DNA from: Dermatophilaceae bacterium Soc4.6
GTDB taxonomy: Bacteria > Actinomycetota > Actinomycetes > Actinomycetales > Dermatophilaceae
DNA length: 64,000 bases
Assembly (NCBI GenBank): GCA_039889245.1
Contig: JAZGVH010000002.1
Coordinates: 1,178,001 to 1,242,000, forward strand
Direction of reading: 5' to 3'
Every line of letters begins with the position of its first letter. The first letter of the stretch is position 1. The notes under the pieces were generated by a model, which saw nothing but the letters and a program-made list of their open reading frames with translations, had not been told where the DNA came from and did no database searches. Positions 20,533 through 31,444 of the stretch are shown in pieces. The position numbers and the translations under genes were made by a program.

Positions 20533-22088
20533 GCGGGCACCGTGCCCTCTCCACGGCTCACGAGCCAGGCCGCGGGGGCGGAGACGAGGATGAGCAGGGC
20601 GGCATACGGGGCCGCGGCGCCGTACTCGACCGCGCTGCTGTGGCTCCAGAACTGCGTGGCCAGGGTCTGCGTGCCGAGCGGGGAGAGCAGCAGGGTGGCG
20701 GTCAGCTCGGTGCCGGCGCCGAGGAAGACGAGCGCCGCCCCGGCCCCGAGGGCGGGCGCGAGCACGGGGACGACGACGCGGGTGAGCACCGCGACCGGCC
20801 CCAGCCCCAGCGTGGCGGCGGCCTCCTCGACGCCCCGGGGCAGCTGCAGCAGACCCGTGCGCAGGCTGACGACGGCGCGCGGGAGGAAGAGCACGGCGTA
20901 CGCGACGACGAGCATGACGGCGCTCTGGTAGAGGGCGGGCACGACCCGCAGCCCGACCGTGACCAGGGCGAGCGCGACGACGATGCCCGGCAGCCCCGTG
21001 CCCAGGTAGGTGGTGCGCTCGACGAGGGTGGCGAGCACCCCGCGGCGCCGGACCGACAGCCAGGCGACGGGCAGCGCGAGCACCGTGACGGCGACGGCCG
21101 CCGCGAGCCCGAGCCCGAGCGTCGAGACCGTGGTCGAGAGCAGGGCAGGCACCTGCGCGGTGGCCGACGAGCCGTCGAGCCACCACCGCAGCACGCTGCC
21201 CACGGGTAGGGCGACCGCGAGCAGGGCGAGCCCGGCCAGGACGAGCACCGCGGGCACCGTCCAGACGCCCAGCGGGGTGCGAGCCGGTGGGCGAGCGGCA
21301 CCGCCACCCACCGAGGCGTAGGCCGCTCGTCCCTGCAGTCCCAGCTCGCCCGCCAGCAGCACCAGGCAGACCAGCACGAGCACGCTCGCGACCGCGTTGC
21401 TCGCGGGCCCGCTGAACGACGAGCGGAACTGGTCGTAGACCGCGGTGCTCAGCGTCGGGAACCGCACGAGGGCGAGGGCTCCGAACTCTGCCACCAGGTG
21501 CAGGGCCACGAGCAGGCTGCCCCCCAGCACCGCCGGCCGCAGCTGGGGCAGCGTGACCCGCAGGAACACCGCGGCCGGGGTCAGCCCCAGCGCGGACGCG
21601 GCCTGGCCCTGCGCGGGGTCGAGTCCGCGCAGGGCCGCCGCGACGGGCACGTAGACCAGCGGGAAGTAGGAGAGCGTGACGACGACGAGGGCGCCGGAGT
21701 AGCCGTCGGCGCCGGGCACGAGCGACGACCACGCATACGCGTTGACGAAGGCCGGGACGGCGAGCGGCGCGACCATCGCGACGTGCGCAGCGCGCCGCAG
21801 CGGCAGGTCCGTGCGGGTCACCAGCCAGGCGGCGCCGACCCCCAGCAGGATGCAGAGCAGCACCGAGCCGCCGACGAGGCGGGCCGTGTTGGAGAGCAGC
21901 TCGACCGTGCGCGGGCGGAAGACGAGCGCCGACGTCTGGGCCCAGGGGGTGCGCACGGTGTCGACGGTGATCACGACCAGGGGCACGAGCGTGACCATCG
22001 CCACCACGGTCGCGAGGAGACCGACGACGGACGGCCCGCCGACCCGGGGTCGGCGGGCCACCCGAGGTGGGGCGGTGGTGGTAGCCAC
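20529..22088 (-). CDS. fbpB: ABC transporter permease, ferric iron importer
   Basis: 519 residues with about 12 hydrophobic segments in two homologous halves, the fused FbpB arrangement. An EAA-type loop is seen in each half (RGLDPAQGQAASALGLTPAAVFLRVTLPQLRP and GVEEAAATLGLGPVAVLTRVVVP), where the ATPase docks. The GTG start at 22088 directly follows the stop of the binding-protein gene. Located in the cytoplasmic membrane. Confidence 0.93.
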   Translation of the reverse strand: MATTTAPPRVARRPRVGGPSVVGLLATVVAMVTLVPLVVITVDTVRTPWAQTSALVFRPRTVELLSNTARLVGGSVLLCILLGVGAAWLVTRTDLPLRRAAHVAMVAPLAVPAFVNAYAWSSLVPGADGYSGALVVVTLSYFPLVYVPVAAALRGLDPAQGQAASALGLTPAAVFLRVTLPQLRPAVLGGSLLVALHLVAEFGALALVRFPTLSTAVYDQFRSSFSGPASNAVASVLVLVCLVLLAGELGLQGRAAYASVGGGAARPPARTPLGVWTVPAVLVLAGLALLAVALPVGSVLRWWLDGSSATAQVPALLSTTVSTLGLGLAAAVAVTVLALPVAWLSVRRRGVLATLVERTTYLGTGLPGIVVALALVTVGLRVVPALYQSAVMLVVAYAVLFLPRAVVSLRTGLLQLPRGVEEAAATLGLGPVAVLTRVVVPVLAPALGAGAALVFLGAGTELTATLLLSPLGTQTLATQFWSHSSAVEYGAAAPYAALLILVSAPAAWLVSRGEGTVPA

Positions 22089-23126
22089 TCAGATCAGGCC
22101 GGCCTGCTGCATCATCGTCACGACCGTAGCGCTGTTGAGCGAGGCGGGGTCGACCGTCGGGGCCTGGAGGTCGGTGATCGGCCGCAGGGCCGCGTTGGGG
22201 GCGACGCCGCTGGCGATGGCGTACTCCAGCGCGCTGCTCCCGGCGAGGATCTCCTGACCGTCCTTGCTCGTGAGGTAGTCAACGAACCTCTGGGCATCGG
22301 CCTGGTGCGTCGAGCTGGCGAGCACGCCGGCGCCGGAGACGCTGAGGAAGGCGCCCGGGTCCTGCTTGCCGACGTAGTACAGCTCGACGTTCTTGCTGTT
22401 GGCTCCGGACTCGGCCCGGTCCTTGGCCCAGTAGTAGTGGTAGATCACGCCGGAGGCGACCTCTCCGGCGTCGACAGCCTTCATGATCGCCGTATTCCCC
22501 TGGTAGACCTTGGCGTTCGTCTTCAGACCCTGGAGCCAGGTCATCGTGGCCGACTCGCCCTCGATCGACAGGACGGCGCTGACGATGGCCTGGAAGTCGG
22601 CTCCACCGGCGGCGATGCCGACGCGACCCTTCCACTGCGGCTGGGCCAGGTCGAGGATCGAGGCGGGCAGGGCCGAGGCCGCCACCTTGCTCGGGTTGTA
22701 GGCGAAGACCGTGGCGCGGGCGGCCCAGCCGGTCCAGTCACCGGTCGAGGGACGATAGGCCGCTGGCACGTTGGCGGTGGTCGTGGTCGACACCTTGGCC
22801 AAGAGACCGGCCCGGTCGACCAGCGCTATCGCAGGCGAGTTCTCGGTGAGGAAGACGTCGGCCGGCGAGGCCTTGCCCTCCTGCACGATCTGGTTGCCCA
22901 GCTCGGCGTCGTCACCGTTGCGCAGCGTCACCGCGACCCCTGTGGCCTTGGTGAAGCCGGCGACCATCTCCTGCACGAGATCCTCGTGCTGCGCGTTGTA
23001 GACCACGATCGACCCGGCGGAGCCGGCGCTGGCGGACGAACCGGACCCGGAGGTCGTCGTACCGCAGGCGGTGAGGGTGGTCGCGAGGACGGCGGCGAGC
23101 GCGACCGTCCGGGCCGGGAGACGCAT
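22089..23126 (-). CDS. fbpA: Iron ABC transporter substrate-binding lipoprotein
   Basis: 345 residues. Signal peptide with lipobox LATTLTACG, then a Gly/Ser linker, so surface-anchored. Family 1 extracellular solute-binding fold: SIVVYNAQHEDLVQEMVAGF, DVFLTENSPAIALVDRAG, and GVIYHYYWAKDRAESGANS with the paired Tyr typical of ferric-binding FbpA/FutA proteins, and a C-terminal EYAIASGVAPN block. An IdeR/DtxR-type box lies 34 bases upstream of the ATG at 23126, giving iron-repressed expression. Confidence 0.93.
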   Translation of the reverse strand: MRLPARTVALAAVLATTLTACGTTTSGSGSSASAGSAGSIVVYNAQHEDLVQEMVAGFTKATGVAVTLRNGDDAELGNQIVQEGKASPADVFLTENSPAIALVDRAGLLAKVSTTTTANVPAAYRPSTGDWTGWAARATVFAYNPSKVAASALPASILDLAQPQWKGRVGIAAGGADFQAIVSAVLSIEGESATMTWLQGLKTNAKVYQGNTAIMKAVDAGEVASGVIYHYYWAKDRAESGANSKNVELYYVGKQDPGAFLSVSGAGVLASSTHQADAQRFVDYLTSKDGQEILAGSSALEYAIASGVAPNAALRPITDLQAPTVDPASLNSATVVTMMQQAGLI

Positions 23127-23159
23127 GGAGGATCCTTCGACTGAGGTGAGGTGACCTGA

Positions 23160-23178
23160 TGAGGTAAGCCTTACCTAA
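23160..23178. promoter_or_regulatory. IdeR/DtxR-type iron box
   Basis: Minus-strand TTAGGTAAGGCTTACCTCA. Against the consensus TTAGGTTAGGCTAACCTAA I count 16 of 19 matches, and it is a near-perfect palindrome. Placed just upstream of fbpA. Confidence 0.88.
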
Positions 23179-23223
23179 CTCCACCCGAAATGCAAACCCC
23201 GGTGCGGAACGCGAGGGGGCGGG

Positions 23224-24819
23224 TCAGGGTCTGAGCAGGAGGGCGCGGACGGCGGGGCCGACCTGCTGCGCCACGTCGCGGACGCGCAGCGGCCCACCCG
23301 CACTGGCGCGGTCGGCGGCCACGCCGTGGACCAGCGCGCCGAGGCTGCCGGCGTCGCGGGGGCTCAGGCCGGCGGCGAGCAGGGTGCCGCAGAGGCCGCC
23401 GAGCACGTCGCCGGCGCCCGCGGTGGCGACCCAGGCCGGGGCGTCGTGCTGCGAGCGCACCGGCACGTCGGGGTCGGGGTCGACCACGAGGGTCGTCGAC
23501 CCCTTGAGCAGCACGGTGGCGCCGGTGCGCCCGGCCGCGGCCCGCGCGTGCGCGAGCGGCGCCCGCATCACCTGCTCCCGCGTCACCCCCCCGTCCCGTA
23601 TGCCGTCACGCGCGGTGCCGTCGTCGTCCACCGACACCCCGAGCCGGGTGAGCAGGCGGGCGAGCTCGCCCGCGTGGGGCGTGAGCAGGGTCGGCGCATC
23701 GCGCCGGTCGACCAGGTCGAGCGCGCCAGCGTCGACGAGCACGGGCAGGTCGCTGGCCAGCGCCTCGAGCGCCCGGTCGCGCTGCTGACGCGCGTCATCC
23801 GTCTCGTCGCCGTCGTCAGCGACCTCGAAGCCCGACCCGATCACCCAGGCCTGCACCCGACCGGGGGCGGTGACGACCTCGGGGGCGGCCTGGTGCACGA
23901 GCCACTGCACGTCGCGCGGGCCGAGGTAGCGGATCATGCCGGGGCCGGCGCCGAGAGCACCCAGCACGCTGAGCACGGCCGCGCCGGGGTAGGCGAGCGA
24001 CCCGGCCACGATGCCGACGACGCCGCGGGAGTATTTGTCGCTGCTCGCACCCGGCACCGGCCACAGGCGGTGCACGTCCGCGAAGGTCAGCCGCTCGACG
24101 ACCGGGCGCACCCCGCTGCTGCGGAGCGCGCCGTCGAGACCGATGTCGACGACCGTCAGCCGCCCGACGGCGGGCTCGCTCGCCGGCAGCAGGTGGCAGG
24201 GCTTGACCAGCGAGAAGGTCACGGTCTCGTCGGCCACGACCTGGGCCGCGAGGTCGTCCGGCAGGACCTCCCCCGCCGGGTCGACCCCTGAGGGGAGGTC
24301 GACCGCCACCACCCAGGCCGGCGCCGGTATGGCGTCGACGAGGGCGCGGGCGGGTGCGCGCAGCCCGGCCCGACCCCCGATACCGAGCAGGCCGTCGACC
24401 ACCACGGCAGCCTCGGCGAGCAGGTCGCGCCAGGCGACGTCTTCGGGCTCGCCTTCCGGCTCGTCTCGGGGCTCGTCCTGGGTCTCGTCACCGCTGACGA
24501 CCACGACCCCGACCTCGCGCGCCAGGTCGAGCGCCTCGTCGTCGGCGCGGCCCGAGGTGATGGCGGCGACGCAGACCCCGGCCCGGGCCAGGAGCAGGGT
24601 GGCGTAGAGCGCGTCCCCCCCGTTGTCTCCGGGGCCGACCAGTGCGACCACCGACCCACCTGCTTCACCCGGGCCCCCCTCGGGGTCGTCGTCGAGCCGG
24701 GCCAGCACGACCTCGGCCAGACCGCGGGCGGCGCGCTGCATCAGCTCACCCTCCGGCAGCTCGGCGCGGGCGAGATCCTCGACCGCCCGCACGTCCGGCA
24801 CGGCATACGCCTCGATCAT
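23224..24819 (-). CDS. nnr: Bifunctional NAD(P)H-hydrate epimerase / ADP-dependent dehydratase
   Basis: 531 residues. Repairs hydrated NAD(P)H. The N-terminal YjeF-N epimerase domain has GPGDNGGDALYATLLLARAG and VDGLLGIGGRAGLR; the C-terminal ribokinase-like dehydratase has RGVVGIVAGSLAYPGAAVLS and TAGAGDVLGGLCGTLLA with the GAGD catalytic Asp. An acidic insert (DETQDEPRDEPEGEPED) lies near residue 120. ATG 24819 follows AAGGGGATCG; longer frames upstream run into acpS without similarity. Follows acpS in the same direction, as in many actinobacteria. Confidence 0.93.
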   Translation of the reverse strand: MIEAYAVPDVRAVEDLARAELPEGELMQRAARGLAEVVLARLDDDPEGGPGEAGGSVVALVGPGDNGGDALYATLLLARAGVCVAAITSGRADDEALDLAREVGVVVVSGDETQDEPRDEPEGEPEDVAWRDLLAEAAVVVDGLLGIGGRAGLRAPARALVDAIPAPAWVVAVDLPSGVDPAGEVLPDDLAAQVVADETVTFSLVKPCHLLPASEPAVGRLTVVDIGLDGALRSSGVRPVVERLTFADVHRLWPVPGASSDKYSRGVVGIVAGSLAYPGAAVLSVLGALGAGPGMIRYLGPRDVQWLVHQAAPEVVTAPGRVQAWVIGSGFEVADDGDETDDARQQRDRALEALASDLPVLVDAGALDLVDRRDAPTLLTPHAGELARLLTRLGVSVDDDGTARDGIRDGGVTREQVMRAPLAHARAAAGRTGATVLLKGSTTLVVDPDPDVPVRSQHDAPAWVATAGAGDVLGGLCGTLLAAGLSPRDAGSLGALVHGVAADRASAGGPLRVRDVAQQVGPAVRALLLRP

Positions 24820-24857
24820 CGACGATCCCCTTCGGTTGTACGGGTGGTATAGGTGGG

Positions 24858-25214
24858 TCAGGACTCCGCGACGACGACCGCCGACGCGATACCGGCATCG
24901 TGCGACAGTGACAGGTGGAAGTGCGCGACGCCGAGCTGCTGCGCCCTGGCTGCCACTGAGCCCCGCACGAGCAGGGAGGGCTTGCCGTCGGCGTCCTTCT
25001 CGACCTCGGCGTCCAGCCACGACAGGCCGGCCGGCGCGCCGAGCGACTTGGCCAGCGCCTCCTTGGCCGCGAAGCGGGCGGCCAGCGAGGCCAGCCCGAG
25101 CGAGCGCTCGTCCGGGGTGAAGAGCCGCTCTCGCAGCGCCGGGGTGCGCGCCAGCGTGGCGCCGAAGCGCTCGATGTCGACGACGTCGATGCCGAGCCCG
25201 ACGATCACCCGCAC
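24858..25214 (-). CDS. acpS: Holo-[acyl-carrier-protein] synthase
   Basis: 118 residues, the usual AcpS length. Transfers phosphopantetheine from CoA to ACP. Signatures: [12 protein letters not shown] at the N-terminus (metal-binding Asp) and [13 protein letters not shown] (the F-x-x-K-E-A motif), plus [15 protein letters not shown]. The GTG start at 25214 directly abuts the glmS stop, so it depends on glmS transcription. Confidence 0.95.
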   Translation of the reverse strand: MRVIVGLGIDVVDIERFGATLARTPALRERLFTPDERSLGLASLAARFAAKEALAKSLGAPAGLSWLDAEVEKDADGKPSLLVRGSVAARAQQLGVAHFHLSLSHDAGIASAVVVAES

Positions 25215-27092
<1,878 letters not shown>

Positions 27093-27099
27093 GGCCACC

Positions 27100-27105
27100 A
27101 GCCTA
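27100..27105 (-). promoter_or_regulatory. -10 box, leaderless start of glmS
   Basis: TAGGCT on the minus strand with exactly 7 bases to ATG 27092. No clear -35. Confidence 0.5.
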
Positions 27106-27200
27106 GGCGCAGGCACCGGCTGCGCCCGGTATGCCGGTTATCCCGGCTCGCCGCCCGCGGCTCGCGGAAGATCGGGTCCGTTCGGGGTCGATGGGACACA

Positions 27201-28202
27201 ATGTGGCGGGTGACGCAGTCGACGGCCCTCAGGCGGGCAGCAGCCGAGCGGGCCGCCGAGAAGGCGAGCCTCCCGTCGCCGTACGTCGAGCTCGACCGCG
27301 CAGCGTGGTCGCGCCTGAGGGAGAACCACCCCCTCAGCCTCACCGCGCAGGACGTGGCCCGCCTCCGGGGGCTCGGCGACCGCATCGACCTGCGTGAGGT
27401 CGAGGAGGTCTACCTGCCCCTGTCGCGACTGCTCAACTACTACGTCGCCGCCACTGGGCAGCTGCACCGCATCACCAGCAACTTCCTCGGCGAGCGCCCG
27501 CCGCGCACCCCCTTCGTCATCGGGGTCGCGGGATCCGTCGCGGTCGGCAAGTCGACGACCGCGCGCATCCTGCGCGAGCTGCTGTCGCGCTGGCCCGGCA
27601 CCCCCCGCGTCGAGCTGGTCACGACCGACGGCTTCCTCTTCCCCAATGCGATCCTCGAGCGGCGAGGGCTGCTCTCGCGCAAGGGTTTTCCCGAGTCCTA
27701 CGACCGGCGGGCGCTGCTGCGATTCGTGGCCGAGGTCAAGGCGGGCAAGGCCGAGGTCAGCGCTCCGGTCTACTCGCACCTCGTCTACGACATCGTTCCG
27801 GGTGAGCGGGTGGTCGTGCGCCAGCCGGACGTGCTGATCGTCGAGGGCCTCACCGTGCTCCAGGGCCCGGTCGTGCGCGCCGACCGCGGCACCGGCATGG
27901 CGGTGAGCGACTTCTTCGACTTCTCGGTCTACGTCGACGCGCGGGCCGAGGACGTGCAGAGGTGGTACGTCGAGCGCTTCCTGTCCCTGCGAGAGACCGC
28001 CTTCGCCGACCCCGACTCCTACTTCCACCGCTACGCCGTGCTCGACGACGAGCAGGCGGTCGCGACGGCCGAGCGGATCTGGCGCGAGATCAACGGTCCC
28101 AACCTCGTCGAGAACATCGTCCCGACCCGGTCGCGGGCCTCCCTGGTCCTGACCAAGGGCACCAACCACACCGTGCGGCACGTGCGCCTGCGCAAGCTCT
28201 GA
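27201..28202 (+). CDS. coaA: Type I pantothenate kinase
   Basis: 333 residues. First step of coenzyme A synthesis. P-loop [19 protein letters not shown] near residue 105; [39 protein letters not shown]-terminal [18 protein letters not shown], all CoaA hallmarks. Start is ambiguous: ATG 27201 (MWRVTQST) or GTG 27210 (VTQST). The latter has CACAAT 7 bases upstream and could be leaderless; neither has a Shine-Dalgarno. Divergent from glmS. A perfect terminator hairpin follows six bases after the stop. Confidence 0.95.
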   Translation: MWRVTQSTALRRAAAERAAEKASLPSPYVELDRAAWSRLRENHPLSLTAQDVARLRGLGDRIDLREVEEVYLPLSRLLNYYVAATGQLHRITSNFLGERPPRTPFVIGVAGSVAVGKSTTARILRELLSRWPGTPRVELVTTDGFLFPNAILERRGLLSRKGFPESYDRRALLRFVAEVKAGKAEVSAPVYSHLVYDIVPGERVVVRQPDVLIVEGLTVLQGPVVRADRGTGMAVSDFFDFSVYVDARAEDVQRWYVERFLSLRETAFADPDSYFHRYAVLDDEQAVATAERIWREINGPNLVENIVPTRSRASLVLTKGTNHTVRHVRLRKL

Positions 28203-28207
28203 GGCCC

Positions 28208-28239
28208 GTACGGCGCAGACCCAAGGGCCTGCGCCGTAC
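28208..28239 (+). terminator. coaA terminator hairpin
   Basis: GTACGGCGCAG (28208-28218) pairs perfectly with CTGCGCCGTAC (28229-28239), 11 bp with a 10-base loop, starting 6 bases after the coaA stop. Confidence 0.85.
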
Positions 28240-28266
28240 CGCACCTCGCTGACGTGGCGTCAGCCG

Positions 28267-28542
28267 TCAGACCAGGACCTTGCCGCAGGCCACGTAGGGG
28301 GTCAGGCTGGTCGAGATGGTGGTCGAGCTGTTCTCGTAGGCCCTCCACCCTGAGGACGAGGGGCCGCTGGAGTTGAGGTGGACCAGGACCGAGCCCGAGC
28401 TCGACAGGGCGCCGCCGCCGAAGGGCAGGGTGCCCGTGGGGCAGGCCACGGTCACGAGGGTCTCGGTACCGGCGGGGTCGACGAAGGGGGCGGAGGCGAC
28501 CTGGCTGTAGGTCTTGACCAGGGGCGGGCGAGCGTCGACTGC
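28267..28542 (-). pseudogene. Remnant of a secreted protein C-terminal domain
   Basis: An open frame of 91 codons without a good start: a TGA precedes it at 28543-28545, and the first in-frame GTG lies at 28455, inside the conserved part. The translation runs KTYSQVASAPFVDPAGTET, VACPTGTLPFGGGALSSSG, GWRAYENSSTTISTSLTPYVACGKV, resembling the C-terminal module of secreted actinobacterial proteins that have two Cys and a G-G-G core. The signal peptide and N-terminus are missing, so it looks like a 3' gene fragment. The flanking 28543-28644 shows nothing recognisable. Confidence 0.5.
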
Positions 28543-28644
28543 TCACGAGACATGAGGAGCTCCGATCACGAGGACGAGGTCGGCAACCTGCGGCTGCGGA
28601 CAGTCAGGAGCCTCGTGCGCTCCGCCAGATTCGTGCGGGGGCGG

Positions 28645-29412
28645 TCAGTACCAGTGCGGTGAGCGGCTCTGCCACTGCGAGAGCGCGTTGCAGGGGGTGC
28701 CGTAGCTGCTCTTGACGTACTGCATGCCCCAGGTGATCTGGGTGACCGGGTTGGTGCGGTAGTCGGCACCCACGGACGCCATCTTCGAGGCCGGGAGCGA
28801 CTGCGGGATGCCATAGGCGCCGGAGGACGAGTTGCTCGCCCGGAAGTTCCAGCCGCTCTCACCGATCCACAGCTGCTCGAGGCAGCTCCACTGGCTCGTG
28901 CTCCACCCGTAGTCGGCCAGCATGAGCCGGGCGACCGACTTCGGGTCCTTCTGCGCGTTGGCCACGATGGCCTGACGCTGCGCGGCACGGGCTGCCCGAT
29001 CGGCCTGAGCCCGGCGCTCGGCCGCGAGGCGGGCGGCGGACGCGACCGCGGCGGCCTTCGCCTTCTGCGCGGCCGCTGCCGCGTCGGCATTGCGCTGCTG
29101 GGCGATCACGGAGGCGTTCAGTGCCGCCGAGGACGCCGAGGCGCGCAGGTTGGCGTCCTCCTCCAGCTGGGCGTTGTTGGCCGCGGTGGCCTGCCCGATC
29201 GCCGCGGCGGGGAGGCTGAGGATCTGCGCCGAGTTCGCGACGTCGCCGGCCTTGGCGTAGCCCGCGGCGGAGGCCCCCACGAGCGCCATCATCGCGCCCG
29301 CGGTGAGCAGCGGGCGGCGCACGACCTTGGCCGGCAGCCGGTGCCTCGCAGAGATGAGGGGTGCCCGATGACGACCCGGGGTGCGGTGTCGTCCTGCGTA
29401 GGCGTTCGCCAC
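28645..29412 (-). CDS. Secreted lytic transglycosylase-like protein (aggregation-promoting-factor C-terminal type)
   Basis: 255 residues. Basic N-terminus (GRHRTPGRHRAPLISARHRLP) and a hydrophobic stretch at residues about 37-55 form a long signal/anchor; residues 75-155 are an Ala/Gln/Arg-rich coiled coil; the C-terminal 90 residues hold the lysozyme-like fold LEQLWIGESGWNFRASN (catalytic Glu), SGAYGIPQSLPASKMAS and ITWGMQYVKSSYGTPCNAL, ending SPHWY. This suite is common in secreted actinobacterial cell-wall enzymes. GTG 29412 follows AGGAG at about 8 bases. Probably cuts or remodels peptidoglycan outside the membrane. Confidence 0.85.
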   Translation of the reverse strand: MANAYAGRHRTPGRHRAPLISARHRLPAKVVRRPLLTAGAMMALVGASAAGYAKAGDVANSAQILSLPAAAIGQATAANNAQLEEDANLRASASSAALNASVIAQQRNADAAAAAQKAKAAAVASAARLAAERRAQADRAARAAQRQAIVANAQKDPKSVARLMLADYGWSTSQWSCLEQLWIGESGWNFRASNSSSGAYGIPQSLPASKMASVGADYRTNPVTQITWGMQYVKSSYGTPCNALSQWQSRSPHWY

Positions 29413-29781
29413 GTGTGCCTGCTCCTGGGGTTCGGGTCGCTCCCCAAGGGCTCGGGGGCGTGAAGAAGTCGTCGGTCAGCCGTCGACCCCCGTCGGGCGG
29501 CGTTATCAAACCGAGATGTTGGGAAGACTCTGACATGGACAGAGGCACCGGATCAAATCCGTGCGCCGACCAGAGAGTCACGAACCGAGCCAGTGCGAGC
29601 CCCACTGGCCCCCATCCCGACAGACACGACCCGTTCCGGTGCCCCGGTTGCTGCTCTGAGGCGGCCCGGGATGGGAGCCGGTACGTGGTGGTGGGGTGCA
29701 TCGTCGCGAACGCCGGGCACCCCACCGAGTGCGTGGCGCACGGGAGCGGGCCGGACACCCCGCGGTCTCAGGCAGCTGTGG
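29413..29781 (-). other. Leader/intergenic region between phoH2 and the lytic transglycosylase gene
   Basis: 369 bases with no gene. The phoH2-proximal part holds the terminator at 29690-29726; the remaining 270 bases are likely promoter and long leader of the transglycosylase gene, with TGGGG/CCCCA pairing close to its start (29428-29450) and a CGGTTTGATAACG box near 29502-29514 (minus strand). I looked for a c-di-AMP riboswitch, which often precedes such genes, and could not match its conserved core. Confidence 0.5.
29690..29726 (-). terminator. phoH2 terminator hairpin
   Basis: GGTGGGGTGC (29690-29699) and GCACCCCACC (29717-29726), a perfect 10-bp stem with 17-base loop, about 55 bases beyond the phoH2 stop on the minus strand. 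Confidence 0.65.
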
Positions 29782-31116
29782 TCACAGCTCGAGCCCCTCG
29801 AGCAGGTCGGTGACCAGGGCCGCGATGGGGCTGCGCTCGCTGCGGTTGAGGGTGACGTGGGCGAAGAGCGGGTGCCCCTTCAGGGCCTCGATGACGGCTG
29901 CGACCCCGTCGTGCCGCCCCACGCGCAGGTTGTCGCGCTGGGCGACGTCGTGGGTCATGACCACCTTGGAGTTCTGCCCGATGCGCGAGAGCACGGTCAG
30001 CAGCACGTTGCGCTCGAGCGACTGGGCCTCGTCGACGATCACGAAGGCGTCGTGCAGCGACCGGCCGCGGATGTGCGTCAGGGGCAGCACCTCGAGCATG
30101 CCGCGGTCCATGATCTCCTCGACCACCTCGGTCGAGACCAGCGCACCGAGGGTGTCGAAGACGGCCTGGCCCCAGGGCCCCATCTTCTCGGCCTCGGAAC
30201 CAGGCAGGTAGCCGAGCTCCTGGCCGCCCACGGCATACAGGGGGCGGAAGACGATGACCTTGCGGTGCTGGCGGCGCTCCATGACGGCCTCGATGCCGGC
30301 GCAGAGGGCCAGCGCCGACTTGCCGGTGCCGGCGCGCCCCCCGAGGCTGATGATGCCCACGTCGGGGTCGAGCAGCAGGTCGAGGGCGATCCGCTGCTCG
30401 GCGCTGCGCCCGTGCAGGCCGAAGGCGTCGCGGTCGCCGCGCACCAGCCGCACCTGCTTGTCGGCGCCGACCCGGCCCAGGCCGCTTCCCCGCGGCGAGA
30501 GCAGGACGAGGCCGGTGTGGCAGGGCAGCTCGGCCGCCGAGGGGTGCTCCATCCGGCCGTGCTCGTAGAGGGAGTCCATCTGGTCGACGGTGACGTCGAG
30601 CTCGGACATGCCCGTCCAGCCGGAGTCGACGGCGAGCTCGGCGCGATACTCCTCGGCCGCGAGGCCGACCGCTGACGCCTTGACCCGCATCGGCAGGTCC
30701 TTGCTGACGACCGTCACGTCGAATCCCTCGTCGGCGAGGTTCTTGGCCACCGCGAGGATGCGGGTGTCGTTGTCGCCGAGGCGGAAGCCGGCCGGGAGCG
30801 CCAGGGGGTCGGTGTGGTTGAGCTCGACGCGCAGGGTGCCGCCGTCGTCACCGACGGCGACCGGCCGGTCGAGCCGACCCTCGCTCACCCGCAGGTCGTC
30901 GAGCAGGCGCAGCGCCTGACGGGCGAAGTAGCCCAGCTCGGGGTGGTGGCGCTTGGCCTCCAGCTCGGTGACCACCACCACGGGCAGCACCACCTCGTGC
31001 TCCTTGAAGCGGAGCATCGCCCGCGGGTCGGAGAGCAGGACCGAGGTGTCGAGCACGAACGTCTTGGATGGGGCGCGGGTGCTGGTCGAGGGTGACGAGC
31101 TGCGGGTCGAGGCCAT
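29782..31116 (-). CDS. phoH2: PhoH2: PIN-domain / PhoH ATPase fusion
   Basis: 444 residues. N-terminal PIN RNase domain ([52 protein letters not shown]) followed from about residue 240 by the PhoH P-loop ATPase ([44 protein letters not shown]). PhoH2 of mycobacteria (Rv1095) unwinds and cleaves RNA. The ATG at 31116 with GGGAG upstream is preferred; longer frames are unsupported. No separate antitoxin-like gene is seen before it. Matches the Rv1079-Rv1095 neighbourhood with coaA, uppS and mca. Confidence 0.94.
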   Translation of the reverse strand: MASTRSSSPSTSTRAPSKTFVLDTSVLLSDPRAMLRFKEHEVVLPVVVVTELEAKRHHPELGYFARQALRLLDDLRVSEGRLDRPVAVGDDGGTLRVELNHTDPLALPAGFRLGDNDTRILAVAKNLADEGFDVTVVSKDLPMRVKASAVGLAAEEYRAELAVDSGWTGMSELDVTVDQMDSLYEHGRMEHPSAAELPCHTGLVLLSPRGSGLGRVGADKQVRLVRGDRDAFGLHGRSAEQRIALDLLLDPDVGIISLGGRAGTGKSALALCAGIEAVMERRQHRKVIVFRPLYAVGGQELGYLPGSEAEKMGPWGQAVFDTLGALVSTEVVEEIMDRGMLEVLPLTHIRGRSLHDAFVIVDEAQSLERNVLLTVLSRIGQNSKVVMTHDVAQRDNLRVGRHDGVAAVIEALKGHPLFAHVTLNRSERSPIAALVTDLLEGLEL

Positions 31117-31444
31117 GACGACTCCCTGAGGGCGCGCACGCGAGCGGATCGTGGCTACTCGCGGGTGAGGTGCCGGGACCGGGCTCCCACGAGGTGCAGG
31201 GGCCGGGTCCGGCCCTCCACCCAGAGCTGACATCGCTCCATGCAGGGCCTCCCGAACGCCGGACGGGTGCCCTGCGTCTTCACGACCGTACGACGTCGAG
31301 AGCGCTCCGGAGGCACTATTCGCCACCCGTGCAGCCCGTGTCGGCGAGAGTTCACCTGCCTGAAACGTCCGCGCCCCCCGGAGGGTGACGACGGCGACCG
31401 GGCGCGGTGGGTCGGCGGGCGGTGGGTCGGCGGGCGGAACGTCG
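31117..31444. other. Intergenic region between HNH gene and phoH2
   Basis: 328 bases. A GGGCCG/CGGCCC hairpin lies near 31200-31216, in the region that would be the phoH2 leader. I see no gene and no clear promoter. Confidence 0.5.

Noticed and set aside
28031-28546. A 171-codon frame on the minus strand overlapping the coaA end
   Set aside because: Arg-rich shadow of coaA. The likely real signal in the region is the remnant frame at 28267-28542.
29413-29680. c-di-AMP (ydaO) riboswitch before the lytic transglycosylase gene
   Set aside because: The gene context fits, and there is a GACGGCTGACC stretch, but the conserved core of the riboswitch cannot be matched. A covariance-model search would decide.
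31117-31444. Antitoxin-like gene upstream of phoH2 (PIN-domain toxin pairing)
   Set aside because: PhoH2 in mycobacteria is paired with an upstream phoAT frame, but no credible frame with ribosome site is visible here.
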